Part shown: piece after piece, positions 44,821 to 54,687 of the stretch
Layout of the letters: each line of letters begins with the position of its first letter
Position numbering within the stretch: position 1 is the first letter of the stretch
From: Melioribacter sp051488665
GTDB lineage: Bacteria; Bacteroidota; Ignavibacteria; Ignavibacteriales; Melioribacteraceae
Reading direction: 5' to 3'
Assembly (NCBI RefSeq): GCF_051488665.1
Contig: NZ_JBPSEG010000006.1
Span: 98,345-162,344 of the forward strand
DNA: 64,000 nucleotides
Made by a program: the position numbers and the translations under genes
The notes under the pieces: generated by a model
Databases searched by the model: none
What the model saw: only the letters and a program-made list of their open reading frames with translations
What the model was told of the DNA's origin: nothing

Positions 44821-45725
44821 AACGACTCCTTTTTTGATTTTGGGTGAGCTTGTTTGTAAATTTTTTTAATTCTCTCGATGCTGACGTGCGTGTAAATTTG
44901 AGTAGTGGAAAGATTCTCGTGCCCGAGGAATTCTTTAACAGCCAGAAGGTCGGCTTCGTTGTCGAGCATATGAGTCGCCGAACTGTGCCGCAGTATATGC
45001 GGACTCTTGCGTTTTAATTCGTAACCGTTCAATAGCTTTTTGATAAGCCGATAAACATAAAACCTGTCTGCAGGCTTGCCTTTTATTTTAATCAAAAAGT
45101 CGTCGCGACCTTTCGATTCGATACCGTCAACGTAATCTTTCAATATTTGATGCGTCTTTGATCCTATCGGGACATATCTTGTTTTTGACCCTTTTCCGAA
45201 GACTTTAATAACTTTGTTATAAAGGTCTATGTCTTTCAATTTAAGCGAAGTCAGTTCCGAAACGCGGAGAGCGCACCCGTATAAAAGTTCTACTATAACT
45301 TTATTCGTGAGCTTAATAAATTCTTCTTCATCCGTTGAATCGATTTTTGCAAGAATCTCCTCGTAATAAGAAGCGCTTATCGTTTCGGGCAGTTTTCTTT
45401 TGACTTTAGGGTTCTGAATTTTTTTAATAGGATTTGAATCGATTATACTATGCTTCAAAGCAAACTGAAAGAGATTTCTTAATGAAGATAGTTTACGGGC
45501 GACCGAAGTTTTGCTAAGTCCCGATTCGTTCAGATTAACGAGGTAATTACGCAGATGCCGTTCGGTAATTTTATCGATTGATGAAATGCCGTTATCCTCA
45601 CAAAATTCCGCAAACTGATTTAAATCCCTCGAATAAGCGTCGATGGTATTTTGAGAAACCCGATTGACACCCGACATCTCGGACAGTAATCTGCCTATAA
45701 TATTTTTTATATTTCCGTTGGGCAT
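44817..45725 (-). CDS. Tyrosine recombinase XerC/XerD-like
   Basis: The 302-residue protein has the N-terminal core-binding domain and catalytic residues in LYGCALRVSEL (Arg), HILRHSSATHML (His-x-x-Arg), LGHENLSTTQIYTHV (His and Tyr). Full length and motifs fit a chromosome-dimer resolvase. It sits in a housekeeping operon after topA and is not linked to a mobile element. Whether it is XerC or XerD cannot be told. Confidence 0.92.
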   Translation of the reverse strand: MPNGNIKNIIGRLLSEMSGVNRVSQNTIDAYSRDLNQFAEFCEDNGISSIDKITERHLRNYLVNLNESGLSKTSVARKLSSLRNLFQFALKHSIIDSNPIKKIQNPKVKRKLPETISASYYEEILAKIDSTDEEEFIKLTNKVIVELLYGCALRVSELTSLKLKDIDLYNKVIKVFGKGSKTRYVPIGSKTHQILKDYVDGIESKGRDDFLIKIKGKPADRFYVYRLIKKLLNGYELKRKSPHILRHSSATHMLDNEADLLAVKEFLGHENLSTTQIYTHVSIERIKKIYKQAHPKSKKESL

Positions 45726-45733
45726 AAATTTAA

Positions 45734-47944
45734 TCAGTCGTTATCGACTTCTTCCGCTTTCGGAAGTTTCCATGTGGCGTATTCACAATCCGGATATCTG
45801 CTGCAACTGTAAAAGATTCTTCCGCGTTTAGTCCTTTTGGGAGTCAATTCTCCTTCTCCGCATTCCGGGCATTTGATTCCGGTTGTAATTTGTTCGGTGT
45901 AATCGCATTCGGGATAATTTTCGCATCCGATAAATCTGCCGAATCTGCTTTCACGGTAAAGAGTTTTACCTCCGCATTTCGGACATTTATTGCCGGTATA
46001 TTCGGGTTCGTTGTTTGTATTGCTTATCTCTTTTAGAGATTTGATATTTTTGCATTCGGGATAATTCGTGCACGCAAGAAATTTACCGTATCTGCCTATT
46101 TTAAGTTCCATGTCGGCGCCGCATTTGTCGCATTTAATTTTTTCGAGCGTCGATTCTACTTTTGCCAGAGTTTCCGAAAAAGGCTGATAGAAATCATTAA
46201 GCACCCGGACGTAATCATTTTCGCCTTCTGCAATCGAATCGAGTTCGTCTTCCATTTTTGCCGTAAAACCGACATCAAAGATATTCGGAAAATTCTTCAC
46301 CAAAATTTCATTAACTTTTTTGCCCAGTTCGGTCGGAACTAATTTACGATCGACGCTTTCGACGTATTTTCTGTCGAGTATAGTGCCTACAATAAGAGCG
46401 TATGTGCTCGGACGTCCGATTCCTTTGCTTTCCAATTCTTTTATCAAACTGCTTTCGGTATACCGCGCTGGTGGTTTGGTAAAATGCTGATTCGGTTTTA
46501 TTTCTTTCAGATCCAGAATTTGATTTTTCCGGAGACCGGCAGGAATTTTTCCGTTTTTCAAATCCTCGGCGTCGGCGTTTTCTTCGTTGCCGTTCGAATC
46601 GTCGTATACTTTAAGAAATCCGTCGAACAACAGAGCAGACCCGGTGGCTTTAAAAACAAACTTATCCCCGGTAACAGAAACCGTAGTATTTTCGAGTAAT
46701 GCCGGTTCCATCTGCGATGCAATGAAACGGTTCCAAATCAACTCGTAGAGCTTGAACTGAGACGAGTCAAGGTAAGGTTTTACGTATTCGGGCGTATATT
46801 TAAGCGAGGTAGGACGAATCGCCTCGTGGGCGTCCTGAACATTTTTCTTTTTCGACTGGTAAATTCTCGGAACCTCCGGCAGGTATTTGTCGCCATATTC
46901 ATTTTTAATAAACTGGCGGGCGTCCTGTAATATTTCTTCGCTCAGACGCGTTGAATCCGTTCTCATATAAGTTATCAAACCGGTCAAGCCTTCATCTCCG
47001 ATCGAAACGCCTTCGTAAAGCTGCTGAGCGAGCATCATTGTACGTCGAGGTCTGAAACGAAGTCGCTTCGAGGCTTCAACCTGTAACGTACTTGTTATAA
47101 ACGGAGGCGCCGGATTCCTTTTTGTCTGACGTTTATTAATTTCGGAAATTTCAAATTCTTTAACGTTCTTAATTTCCGACAAAATCTTATTTGCTATCTC
47201 TTCGGAGTTAATTGCAAAATTTTCTTTGAGAAATTCTTCCCAGTCTTTATCCGTCATTTCAGGTTTGGGTTGAATTTTCAGCTGCTTGCCTTCGATTTCA
47301 AAAAGCTTAGCCGAAAATTCTTCGCCGGTATCGGTTTTGAAAACCGCAACGATCGACCAGTACTCGGTTGGAATAAATTTTTCAATTTCCTCTTCCCTTT
47401 CGCAAATCAAACGAAGAGCAACCGATTGGACTCTGCCGGCTGAAAGCGAACTGCCGTATTGATCGATAACGGCTTTCCAGAGAAACGGACTTACCTGATA
47501 ACCGATAATCCGATCCATAACGCGGCGGGCTCTTTGCGAACTGACAAGTTTATCGTCGATACTGAGAGGATTTTCGAGCGCTTTGTTTACGGCATTTTTT
47601 GTTATTTCATTAAACAAAACTCGTCGCACTTTGGCTCTGTCCTTTTCGTTAAGAATGTCGAGCACATCCTGTGCAATTGCTTCGCCTTCGCGGTCGGGGT
47701 CTGTTGCAATATAGATATTTTTCGACTTCGACGCCAGATTCTTGATCCTTTTAATAATATCGCTCTTGCCGCGTATTGTAACCATCTTTGTTTTGAACTG
47801 GTCGTCTATGTCGATGCCCAATTTGCTTTTGGGCAAATTTTTAATATGTCCAACCGTAGCTTCGACAATATATTTTCTGCCTACATATTTGTTTATCGTC
47901 TTGGCTTTTGACGGAGATTCAACGAGAATTAGATCTTTGCTCAT
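45734..47944 (-). CDS. topA: DNA topoisomerase I
   Basis: The 736-residue protein has the Toprim N-terminus (LVESPSKAKTINKYVGR and TDPDREGEAIAQDVL), the active Tyr in TYMRTDSTRLS, and three C-terminal C4 zinc ribbons at about residues 590-730 (CDKCG, CPKCG, CPECG). It relaxes negative supercoils. It is upstream of the Xer gene with an 8-base gap. The ribbons are the usual DNA-binding tail. Confidence 0.97.
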   Translation of the reverse strand: MSKDLILVESPSKAKTINKYVGRKYIVEATVGHIKNLPKSKLGIDIDDQFKTKMVTIRGKSDIIKRIKNLASKSKNIYIATDPDREGEAIAQDVLDILNEKDRAKVRRVLFNEITKNAVNKALENPLSIDDKLVSSQRARRVMDRIIGYQVSPFLWKAVIDQYGSSLSAGRVQSVALRLICEREEEIEKFIPTEYWSIVAVFKTDTGEEFSAKLFEIEGKQLKIQPKPEMTDKDWEEFLKENFAINSEEIANKILSEIKNVKEFEISEINKRQTKRNPAPPFITSTLQVEASKRLRFRPRRTMMLAQQLYEGVSIGDEGLTGLITYMRTDSTRLSEEILQDARQFIKNEYGDKYLPEVPRIYQSKKKNVQDAHEAIRPTSLKYTPEYVKPYLDSSQFKLYELIWNRFIASQMEPALLENTTVSVTGDKFVFKATGSALLFDGFLKVYDDSNGNEENADAEDLKNGKIPAGLRKNQILDLKEIKPNQHFTKPPARYTESSLIKELESKGIGRPSTYALIVGTILDRKYVESVDRKLVPTELGKKVNEILVKNFPNIFDVGFTAKMEDELDSIAEGENDYVRVLNDFYQPFSETLAKVESTLEKIKCDKCGADMELKIGRYGKFLACTNYPECKNIKSLKEISNTNNEPEYTGNKCPKCGGKTLYRESRFGRFIGCENYPECDYTEQITTGIKCPECGEGELTPKRTKRGRIFYSCSRYPDCEYATWKLPKAEEVDND

Positions 47945-47955
47945 AATTTTTCACC

Positions 47956-48435
47956 TTAATTGACGGAATCGGAAGTGTAAAGTAGAATTCTGCTGCCGGG
48001 CGGAACGTCGGATTCGAAATCGACCAGCGATAAAAGCACTATCCAGTTCAATTCGTTTCGACTTACCTTATTCTCCGGAAACATCGATATCTGTTCGAGT
48101 ATATCCTCGAGTGTAGTAGGATTTATCAATCCCACATTGAATAAATGCATCAGGTAATTATAATTTTCAACTCCCAGCGCGTCCTTTTCTTCTTCTGTCA
48201 GGAACCTGAAGCTTTTTCTGGATTTATGAATGCCGGCTTTTTCTTCCAGCAACTGAAAACTGTTTTGTAGAATAATTTTGTCGTAAATCAGACTAAAAGC
48301 TATACTGAGAGTCTGTTTGTCATACTTTTTCTTTTCGGAAAAATATTTATTCAGTTCTTCGAGCGATTTTCCTTTACCCAGACCGTCCAGAATTTTCGAA
48401 ATTATTTCTATTACTTTGGGTTTCATGTTATCCAT
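47956..48435 (-). CDS. DUF494/Smg-family protein
   Basis: The 159-residue protein matches Smg-like DUF494: helices, the RFLTEEEKDALGVENYNYLMHLFN segment and the C-terminal region. Function is unclear; the family often sits beside topA, as here. It overlaps ybeY by 8 bases. Confidence 0.82.
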   Translation of the reverse strand: MDNMKPKVIEIISKILDGLGKGKSLEELNKYFSEKKKYDKQTLSIAFSLIYDKIILQNSFQLLEEKAGIHKSRKSFRFLTEEEKDALGVENYNYLMHLFNVGLINPTTLEDILEQISMFPENKVSRNELNWIVLLSLVDFESDVPPGSRILLYTSDSVN

Positions 48436-48865
48436 TTAACAAATTTCCTAAAAGTTTTGCCTTTTTAACATAAAAATCTTCTTTAAGTTTCATTTCTCTG
48501 CGCAGTTTCTCAGTCGTATCGTCGTATCCGATCAAATGTAAAATACCGTGTATTACCAGCCTTTTCAATTCATCATCGAAAGTAACTCCGTATTTTTTAG
48601 CATTTTCTTCGGCAACATAATAACAAATAAATATTTCTCCGTCAATAATTGAACTATTTTCAGAATAATTTAAAGAAATAACGTCGGTGGCATAGTTATG
48701 GTTCAAATATTTTTTATTTAATTCGACGATTGACTTTATATCGACAATATTTATTTCAAGATTGATTATTTTTAGTTTGTTTTCGTCTTTCAGCAATTTA
48801 ACAATTTTATGGATTACTTTTTTCGAAATTTTAAAAGACGAATAAACATGCACATTTCTGATCAA
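48428..48865 (-). CDS. ybeY: rRNA maturation RNase YbeY
   Basis: The 145-residue protein has the YbeY metal motif HGILHLIGYDDTTEK, with the third usual His replaced by Asp. YbeY is a single-strand endoribonuclease for 16S rRNA 3' end maturation. As I recall, Bacteroidota orthologues show the same change, so the activity may be kept. It overlaps the Smg-like gene. Confidence 0.9.
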   Translation of the reverse strand: MIRNVHVYSSFKISKKVIHKIVKLLKDENKLKIINLEINIVDIKSIVELNKKYLNHNYATDVISLNYSENSSIIDGEIFICYYVAEENAKKYGVTFDDELKRLVIHGILHLIGYDDTTEKLRREMKLKEDFYVKKAKLLGNLLNG

Positions 48866-48872
48866 ATTTCAC

Positions 48873-49406
48873 CTAACCTTGATTTTTTAGAGATTCGGCG
48901 GAGATTCGGGCATATTCCCTGTAGTTGAGAGCCGACTGGCGAATCATCCCGATTTCTTCATCCGTCAGGTCTCTGATAATTTTGGCGGGCACGCCCACAA
49001 CAAGTTTACCCGACGGGACAACAAAACCTTGTTTTACGAGGGAACCGGCTGCCACCATCGAATCGGGCTCGAGAGTAGCTCCGTCGAGCAATATTGCGCC
49101 CATACCTACGAATGTATTTTTTTTGAGAATCGCCCCGTGCAAAACCGCCGCGTGTCCCACTGTTACATTATCCTCTATTATCAGCGGGAATTTATTGTTC
49201 GTTACGTGAAGCACGGAGCCGTCCTGTATATTTGTATTTTTTCCTATTTTAACGTAATTGACGTCGCCTCGTATCACAACGTTATACCAGACGGAAGAGC
49301 CTTCCAGAATTTCGACTTCGCCGATAATTTTAGCTCCTGATGCAATAAAAACGTCCGGCGCAATAGAAGGATATTTATCTTTGTAAGGAAATAGTTTAGT
49401 TTCCAT
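48873..49406 (-). CDS. Gamma-carbonic anhydrase family protein
   Basis: The 177-residue protein is a left-handed beta-helix with hexapeptide repeats and three His (VLHVTNN, VTVGHAAVLHGA) that bind zinc in this family. The ATG at 49406 overlaps the ctp gene by 11 bases and is preferred over an upstream start. It hydrates CO2 or has another acyl-related function. Confidence 0.9.
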   Translation of the reverse strand: METKLFPYKDKYPSIAPDVFIASGAKIIGEVEILEGSSVWYNVVIRGDVNYVKIGKNTNIQDGSVLHVTNNKFPLIIEDNVTVGHAAVLHGAILKKNTFVGMGAILLDGATLEPDSMVAAGSLVKQGFVVPSGKLVVGVPAKIIRDLTDEEIGMIRQSALNYREYARISAESLKNQG

Positions 49407-50991
49407 AAAATCCCGGTAAATTAGCCGCTTCGTCAAAATACTTCAAAGCGTTTTGAAATTGTCTGTCGATACTCAAAAGTACGGAATACCATCCTTTTTC
49501 TTTATAAAGGTCGCGCGCGACAAACGCTTTTAATATCGTGATAACGAATTTCCTGTCGCGCTGAAAATCGGCAGACGAGAATTTTATATTATTGTTTTTA
49601 GCAAAGCGCAGAAAATCGTTAACTTCGTCCGAATTGAAGTCGAAGTTTTTTATAAATTTATTCATATCCGCGGAGTAAATATTTCTGATTTTTTCTCCGT
49701 TTTTATCGAGATATTTTCTCACAAAACGATAATAAATATTATTTTTTCTTAATTCAACCAGAAAGTCGGAACTATTTTCCGCGTCGATGATAATATCGGG
49801 AGTAATGCCTCCGCCGCCGAAAACTTTGCGTCCGTGTTTTGTGTGATAAATAACAGCCGAGCTGTCTTCATAATTGTGATTGATGTTGACCGTATCGGTT
49901 TCTTCTCGATCGTGAATCTGGCGGTAATATTCGTCTTTGTTTTTATAGTTTCTTTGTATTTCCCTACCGGAAGGAGTATAGTATTTGGAGACGGTAATCC
50001 GCAAAGCCGAATTATCGGGCAAAACGAATTGTCTCTGAACCAATCCTTTGCCGAAAGTAGTTTCTCCCACGATTAAACCTCTATCCCAATCCTGAACGGC
50101 TCCGGCTACAATTTCGCTGGCAGATGCAGAGCCGCGATTGACAAGTATTATAAGCGGTAATTTTTCGAACGGATAGTCTCTGCGGGCGCGGAATTCTTCG
50201 TCGAATTCTGAATATCTGCCTTTGGTATAAACAATCATCTTCGTGCTGTCGATAAATAAGTCGGCAATATTGAAAGCCTGCGTTAACAATCCGCCCGGAT
50301 TGTTTCTCAAATCGAGTACAAGCTTTTCCATTCCTTCTTTGCGCAGACGGTTGAGAGCTTCAATAACTTCCCGCGCAGACGTTTCAGAAAAGCGGGTTAA
50401 ATTCAAATATCCTATCTTACCGTCGTATAACAAAGAAACGTCGACAGAGTTCAGATTTATCCTGTCTCTTACAATAGTAAAATCGATATTGGAATTAATC
50501 GACGGTCTGAATACGGTTACCTTTACGGACGTTCCTTTTTTACCTCTCAATAATTTAATTACATCGTCGTTCGTAAGCCCCGTTGCGTCCTTCCCTTCGA
50601 CTTTTATAATCCTGTCGCCGGATTGAATACCGACCGATTCGCTCGGTCCGCCGGTAATCGGAGAAACAACCACAATCGTATCTTTAAGAATTTGAAATTC
50701 GATACCGATGCCTTCGAAATTGCCTCTCATCTCTTCTTCTTCGAAAGAAAATTCCTCGGGAGTAATGTAAACCGAATGGGGATCGAGGTCTTTGAGCATT
50801 CCTTCGATAGCATTATCAACCAATTTTTTTCCGTCGAGCGAATCGACATAGAAAAAATTCGTATACTTATATGCCTTCTCGAATTTATCAAGTTGATTGT
50901 CTTTCAACGGGAACAGCAAGCCGTCGAGTTTGACGCCCAGGAAAAAGCCGAGAAGTATCGAAATAATTACAGCGGGGATTACTTTCTTCAT
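49396..50991 (-). CDS. ctpA: Carboxy-terminal processing peptidase (S41)
   Basis: The 531-residue protein has an N-terminal signal anchor (VIPAVIISILLGFFLGV), a PDZ domain (about residues 90-165, GGPSESVGIQSGDRIIKV) and the S41 catalytic region with the Ser in NRGSASASEIVAGA and the Lys in TTFGKGLVQ. It cleaves proteins at the C-terminus in the periplasm. It shares an operon with lysS, the previous gene, two bases away. Confidence 0.93.
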   Translation of the reverse strand: MKKVIPAVIISILLGFFLGVKLDGLLFPLKDNQLDKFEKAYKYTNFFYVDSLDGKKLVDNAIEGMLKDLDPHSVYITPEEFSFEEEEMRGNFEGIGIEFQILKDTIVVVSPITGGPSESVGIQSGDRIIKVEGKDATGLTNDDVIKLLRGKKGTSVKVTVFRPSINSNIDFTIVRDRINLNSVDVSLLYDGKIGYLNLTRFSETSAREVIEALNRLRKEGMEKLVLDLRNNPGGLLTQAFNIADLFIDSTKMIVYTKGRYSEFDEEFRARRDYPFEKLPLIILVNRGSASASEIVAGAVQDWDRGLIVGETTFGKGLVQRQFVLPDNSALRITVSKYYTPSGREIQRNYKNKDEYYRQIHDREETDTVNINHNYEDSSAVIYHTKHGRKVFGGGGITPDIIIDAENSSDFLVELRKNNIYYRFVRKYLDKNGEKIRNIYSADMNKFIKNFDFNSDEVNDFLRFAKNNNIKFSSADFQRDRKFVITILKAFVARDLYKEKGWYSVLLSIDRQFQNALKYFDEAANLPGFYGN

Positions 50992-50993
50992 AC

Positions 50994-52502
50994 TTATTTT
51001 TCCGGTTTCATTTGCGGGAATAAAATAACGTCGCGTATCGACGGTTGATTTGTTAACAGCATGACAAGCCGGTCGATTCCCACTCCCAATCCTGCCGTAG
51101 GGGGCATACCGTATTCGAGAGCGCGTACAAAGTCTTCATCGATCTGATGAGCTTCCTCGTCGCCTTCCTCGCGCATTTTAGCTTGTTCTTCGAATCGCAT
51201 TCTCTGGTCAATCGGATCGTTTAATTCGCTGAAAGCGTTGCAAATTTCTCTGCCGAGCACGAAACCTTCGAACCGCTCAACCAATCCTTCTTTCGACCTG
51301 TGTTTCTTTGCAAGCGGCGAAAGTTCGAGCGGATAGTCGATTACAAAAGTGGGCTGAATCAACGAAGGCTGAATGGTAACTTCGAATAACTCGTCAATCA
51401 GTTTTCCTTTCGATTCGCCGCCCTTCGGCTCGACGCCTCTTTCCTTAAGCGCTTTAACAAGGTCATCATAACCGGCTTTAAGTACGTCGATGCCTGTGAC
51501 TTTAAGCAGTTCGTCAACCATTGAAACCCGCTTCCATGGCGGATTGAAATTAATTTCCTTTCCTTCGATTACAAACTGATTTTTACCGAATACATTATTG
51601 CATAATTCAACGACCATCTTTTCGACAAAATCCATCATCCACTCGTAATCTTTGTAAGCCACATAGAGCTCGAGCATTGTAAATTCGGGATTGTGAGTTT
51701 TGTCCATACCTTCGTTTCGGAAATCTTTCGATATTTCATAGACTCCGTCGAAACCGCCGACAATAAGGCGCTTCAAATAGAGTTCGTCTGCTATTCTCAA
51801 ATATAGATCGATATCGAGAGCGTTGTGATGAGTTATAAAAGGACGAGCCGCGGCGCCTCCGTATAAGGGCTGCAGTATCGGAGTTTCAACTTCAATCAAT
51901 CCGTTTTCGTCGAGGTATTTTCTGATTTGAGTTATAATTTGAGCTCTCTTAATAAATACGTCTTTAACTTCCGGATTAACTATCAGGTCGACGTATCTTT
52001 GTCTGTATCTTAATTCTTTATCGGCAAATTGATCGTAAACAATTTTATTGCCGTTTTCGTCGACCGCTTCCTTGGCAATCGGAATCGGTCTTAACGATTT
52101 GGCAAGCAGTTGATACGATTTTGCATGAACTGAAATTTCTCCGGTTTTTGTTTTGAATACGAAGCCTTCGACTCCGATTATATCGCCGATATCGAGCAGT
52201 TTAAAAACGTCGTACATTTCGCCAAGTTCGTCTTTCTTAAGATAAATCTGAATTCTGCCTTTGAAATCCTGAATATGAGCGAAGGTGGCTTTTCCCATGC
52301 GTCTCAAAGCCATTATGCGTCCCGCAACTTTTACGTCCTTGCCTTCGTACTTTTCATAATTTTGCTTTATTTCGCTCGAGTAGCTGTCGACATCATAACT
52401 GTATGCATAAGGAAGTATACCCCTTTTAATCAATTCGTCGAGTTCTTCCCTTCTTCTTTTCATCAATGAATTATATTCGGCTTCGAAATTATAATTTTCC
52501 AC
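50994..52502 (-). CDS. lysS: Lysyl-tRNA synthetase, class II
   Basis: The 502-residue enzyme charges tRNA-Lys. The N-terminal OB-fold (DVKVAGRIMALRRMGKATF) and class II motifs are plain: motif 1 in EVETPILQP, motif 2 in FRNEGMDKTHNPEFTMLE, motif 3 in GLGVGIDRLVMLLT. It is co-transcribed with ctpA downstream. Confidence 0.97.
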   Translation of the reverse strand: MENYNFEAEYNSLMKRRREELDELIKRGILPYAYSYDVDSYSSEIKQNYEKYEGKDVKVAGRIMALRRMGKATFAHIQDFKGRIQIYLKKDELGEMYDVFKLLDIGDIIGVEGFVFKTKTGEISVHAKSYQLLAKSLRPIPIAKEAVDENGNKIVYDQFADKELRYRQRYVDLIVNPEVKDVFIKRAQIITQIRKYLDENGLIEVETPILQPLYGGAAARPFITHHNALDIDLYLRIADELYLKRLIVGGFDGVYEISKDFRNEGMDKTHNPEFTMLELYVAYKDYEWMMDFVEKMVVELCNNVFGKNQFVIEGKEINFNPPWKRVSMVDELLKVTGIDVLKAGYDDLVKALKERGVEPKGGESKGKLIDELFEVTIQPSLIQPTFVIDYPLELSPLAKKHRSKEGLVERFEGFVLGREICNAFSELNDPIDQRMRFEEQAKMREEGDEEAHQIDEDFVRALEYGMPPTAGLGVGIDRLVMLLTNQPSIRDVILFPQMKPEK

Positions 52503-52514
52503 TTTTCCTCCGTA

Positions 52515-53984
52515 TTAATTTCTAACAAAATTTACTAATTTGTTGCAGGCATTGTCGATTATATAGTTTACAAGGTTTGACGACGACAAGTAATTGTTTA
52601 TAATAACTGAAAACGCCAGTATTTCGCCGGAGACCGTTTTAACGTAACCGGCAAGAGCGGAAACCGCCGGACTATAACCGGGCTTTGCTCTCAGATTATT
52701 TCTGGCGTGTGTTTTTTTCATCCTGTTTGCAAGCGTTCCGTCGAAACCTGCTATCGGCAAAGAATTATAAAAATAATCCGACATTTCCGACTTATAAAGA
52801 TAAGTCAATAAATTAACAGTCTGACGCGGCGTTACAAGGTTATATCTCGACAAACCGGAACCGTCCGCAAGATTCAAATTGTCGACGTTGACGCCTATCT
52901 CATTAAAAAGTTTTCTGCATGCTTCCAAACCGTTTTCAGCCGAACCGTATCCGTAAACTTCGAGTCCTATTGTTTTTAGAAGCTGTTCGGAATAAAAATT
53001 ATTGCTGTTTTTGTTTGTCTCGTTAATTATTCGGTACAATGGCACAGAACGATGAACCAGCAAAGGAGTCATATCGTCTTTGATAATGAATTTATCCGTA
53101 TCGTCGTAATCGAGAATTTTCCCTTCGGTCAGAATGCCGTTTGCATTTAAAGTTTCATTAAATACGTGCATAAAGTATTCCGCAGGCTCGGCAATGGCAA
53201 TATTTTTTACAACCGGTTCGGATTTATAGTTAATCGTACCCGAAATATATATTATGTTGGAACCTCTTTCGCGCGTAACTTCAATTTGAGTATCGTCTTC
53301 CGTAGTAATCGCTTTATTTATAATTGTCGCATAACTTGTATTGGGAGAGATTGTATATTTTGCCGGGAATTTTAATTCAGCAGGACTGATTCTAATCTCA
53401 ATTGAATTATCGTTAAAACTGAGAGCGCCCGACGGCGCAGCGAACCAATAACTTTCGTTATCCCAAGCCCATCCTTTTCCCAAAGGTATATCGTCGAATG
53501 CATGATCGTCATAATAGAGATTTCCTTCGATTTTCCTTACGCCTTTATTCTTCAGTTCTTGAACCCACTCTTCGAAAATAATTGTTGAGCTTCCGCTGTA
53601 AAATCTATTGGAGATCGAAGGGTCGCCCGACCCCGACACAATCAAGTCCCCTTTCAAGACTCCGTCAGAAATTTCTCCGTCTGTGTAAATAGTGGTTTCG
53701 TATGTATATTCGGGACCTAAAATAAAGAGCGCCGCCGCGGTAGTAAAGAGTTTGACAAGAGAAGCGGGTACGAACAATTTATCGGGATTTTTTTTGTAAA
53801 CGGTTTCGCCGGTTTTCAACGATCTTATAAAAACCCCGGCGAAAGCATTGTTCAATGCAGGATCGTTAAACGAATCGTCGAGCTGCTCCCTCAACTCGTT
53901 GATCGAATACTGCTCTTTCAAAGTGTCGTTCTGAGCGGATAGAACGCACGACAGAAATAATATCAGGATAAGTTTATTTATCAT
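52515..53984 (-). CDS. dacB: D-alanyl-D-alanine carboxypeptidase/endopeptidase (PBP4/DacB type)
   Basis: The 489-residue protein has a signal peptide (MINKLILILFLSCVLSAQ), the SxxK motif in PASLVKLFT and the SxN motif in NKNSNNFY. The third motif reads KPG at residues 434-436 instead of KTG. It trims or cuts peptidoglycan peptides in the periplasm. The Thr-to-Pro change may lower penicillin binding or be lineage-specific. Overlaps the rluB-like gene by 11 bases. Confidence 0.88.
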   Translation of the reverse strand: MINKLILILFLSCVLSAQNDTLKEQYSINELREQLDDSFNDPALNNAFAGVFIRSLKTGETVYKKNPDKLFVPASLVKLFTTAAALFILGPEYTYETTIYTDGEISDGVLKGDLIVSGSGDPSISNRFYSGSSTIIFEEWVQELKNKGVRKIEGNLYYDDHAFDDIPLGKGWAWDNESYWFAAPSGALSFNDNSIEIRISPAELKFPAKYTISPNTSYATIINKAITTEDDTQIEVTRERGSNIIYISGTINYKSEPVVKNIAIAEPAEYFMHVFNETLNANGILTEGKILDYDDTDKFIIKDDMTPLLVHRSVPLYRIINETNKNSNNFYSEQLLKTIGLEVYGYGSAENGLEACRKLFNEIGVNVDNLNLADGSGLSRYNLVTPRQTVNLLTYLYKSEMSDYFYNSLPIAGFDGTLANRMKKTHARNNLRAKPGYSPAVSALAGYVKTVSGEILAFSVIINNYLSSSNLVNYIIDNACNKLVNFVRN

Positions 53985-54687
53985 AGAGCCTGTAGACTTT
54001 TTCTATTTCTTCGGGAGTAATTTCTCTGTAATAACCGTAAGGAAGTTTTTCGACAGTAAAAATGCCGAATTTTACCCTTTCGAGCGATTTAACAAAATAT
54101 CCGAGCTGTCCGAACATACGCTTCACAAAATGATTCCTGCCTTCGACCGTCGTAACCTCAACCGTTTTTTTGTTTTTGACATTAATGATTTTTACTTCTT
54201 CGAATTTACTTTTCCTGCCGTCGAGATAAATTCCCTTCAACAATTTATCCGAGTGTTCCTGAATTAAAGGTTTATCGAGCGTAGCGTGATATACTCTCGG
54301 AATTTTTTTGCTGGGATGCGTCATAAAATTCGAAAAGTTTCCGTCGTTTGTAAGAATAAGCACGCCCGTGGTATTATAATCGAGTCGACCTACGGGAAAT
54401 ATTTTATGTTTTGTTTTAATCAGGTCTGTGACTTTTTTCCTGTTCTTTTCGTCGCTGGTTGTAGTAATGTATCCTTTCGGTTTATTCAAAAGGTAATAAA
54501 CTTTTTTTTCGGGTTTAAGTTTTTCTCCGTCCAGATATACAAGATCGTTTGCCGGGTCTACATAAAAGCTGAAGTCCGTAATTATTTCGCCGTTAACCGA
54601 GACCCTGCCCGTTTTGATATACTCTTCCGATTTCCTTCTTGAAGAGATTCCGCATTCAGAAAGAAATTTATTCAATCGTATCTTCAT
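53974..54687 (-). CDS. rluB: Large-subunit pseudouridine synthase (RluB/RsuA family)
   Basis: The ATG at 54687 starts just before the S4 domain (MKIRLNKFLSECGISSRR) and is preferred over an earlier start in scpB. The catalytic Asp is in GRLDYNTTGVLILTNDG, and the C-terminal RNHFVKRMFGQLG is family-typical. It makes pseudouridine in 23S rRNA. It overlaps scpB by 20 bases. Confidence 0.9.
   Translation of the reverse strand: MKIRLNKFLSECGISSRRKSEEYIKTGRVSVNGEIITDFSFYVDPANDLVYLDGEKLKPEKKVYYLLNKPKGYITTTSDEKNRKKVTDLIKTKHKIFPVGRLDYNTTGVLILTNDGNFSNFMTHPSKKIPRVYHATLDKPLIQEHSDKLLKGIYLDGRKSKFEEVKIINVKNKKTVEVTTVEGRNHFVKRMFGQLGYFVKSLERVKFGIFTVEKLPYGYYREITPEEIEKVYRLYDK

Noticed and set aside
44817..45725. 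Tyrosine recombinase as sign of a mobile element
   Set aside because: It sits in a housekeeping operon with topA and has XerC/D length and motifs; no element boundaries are seen.
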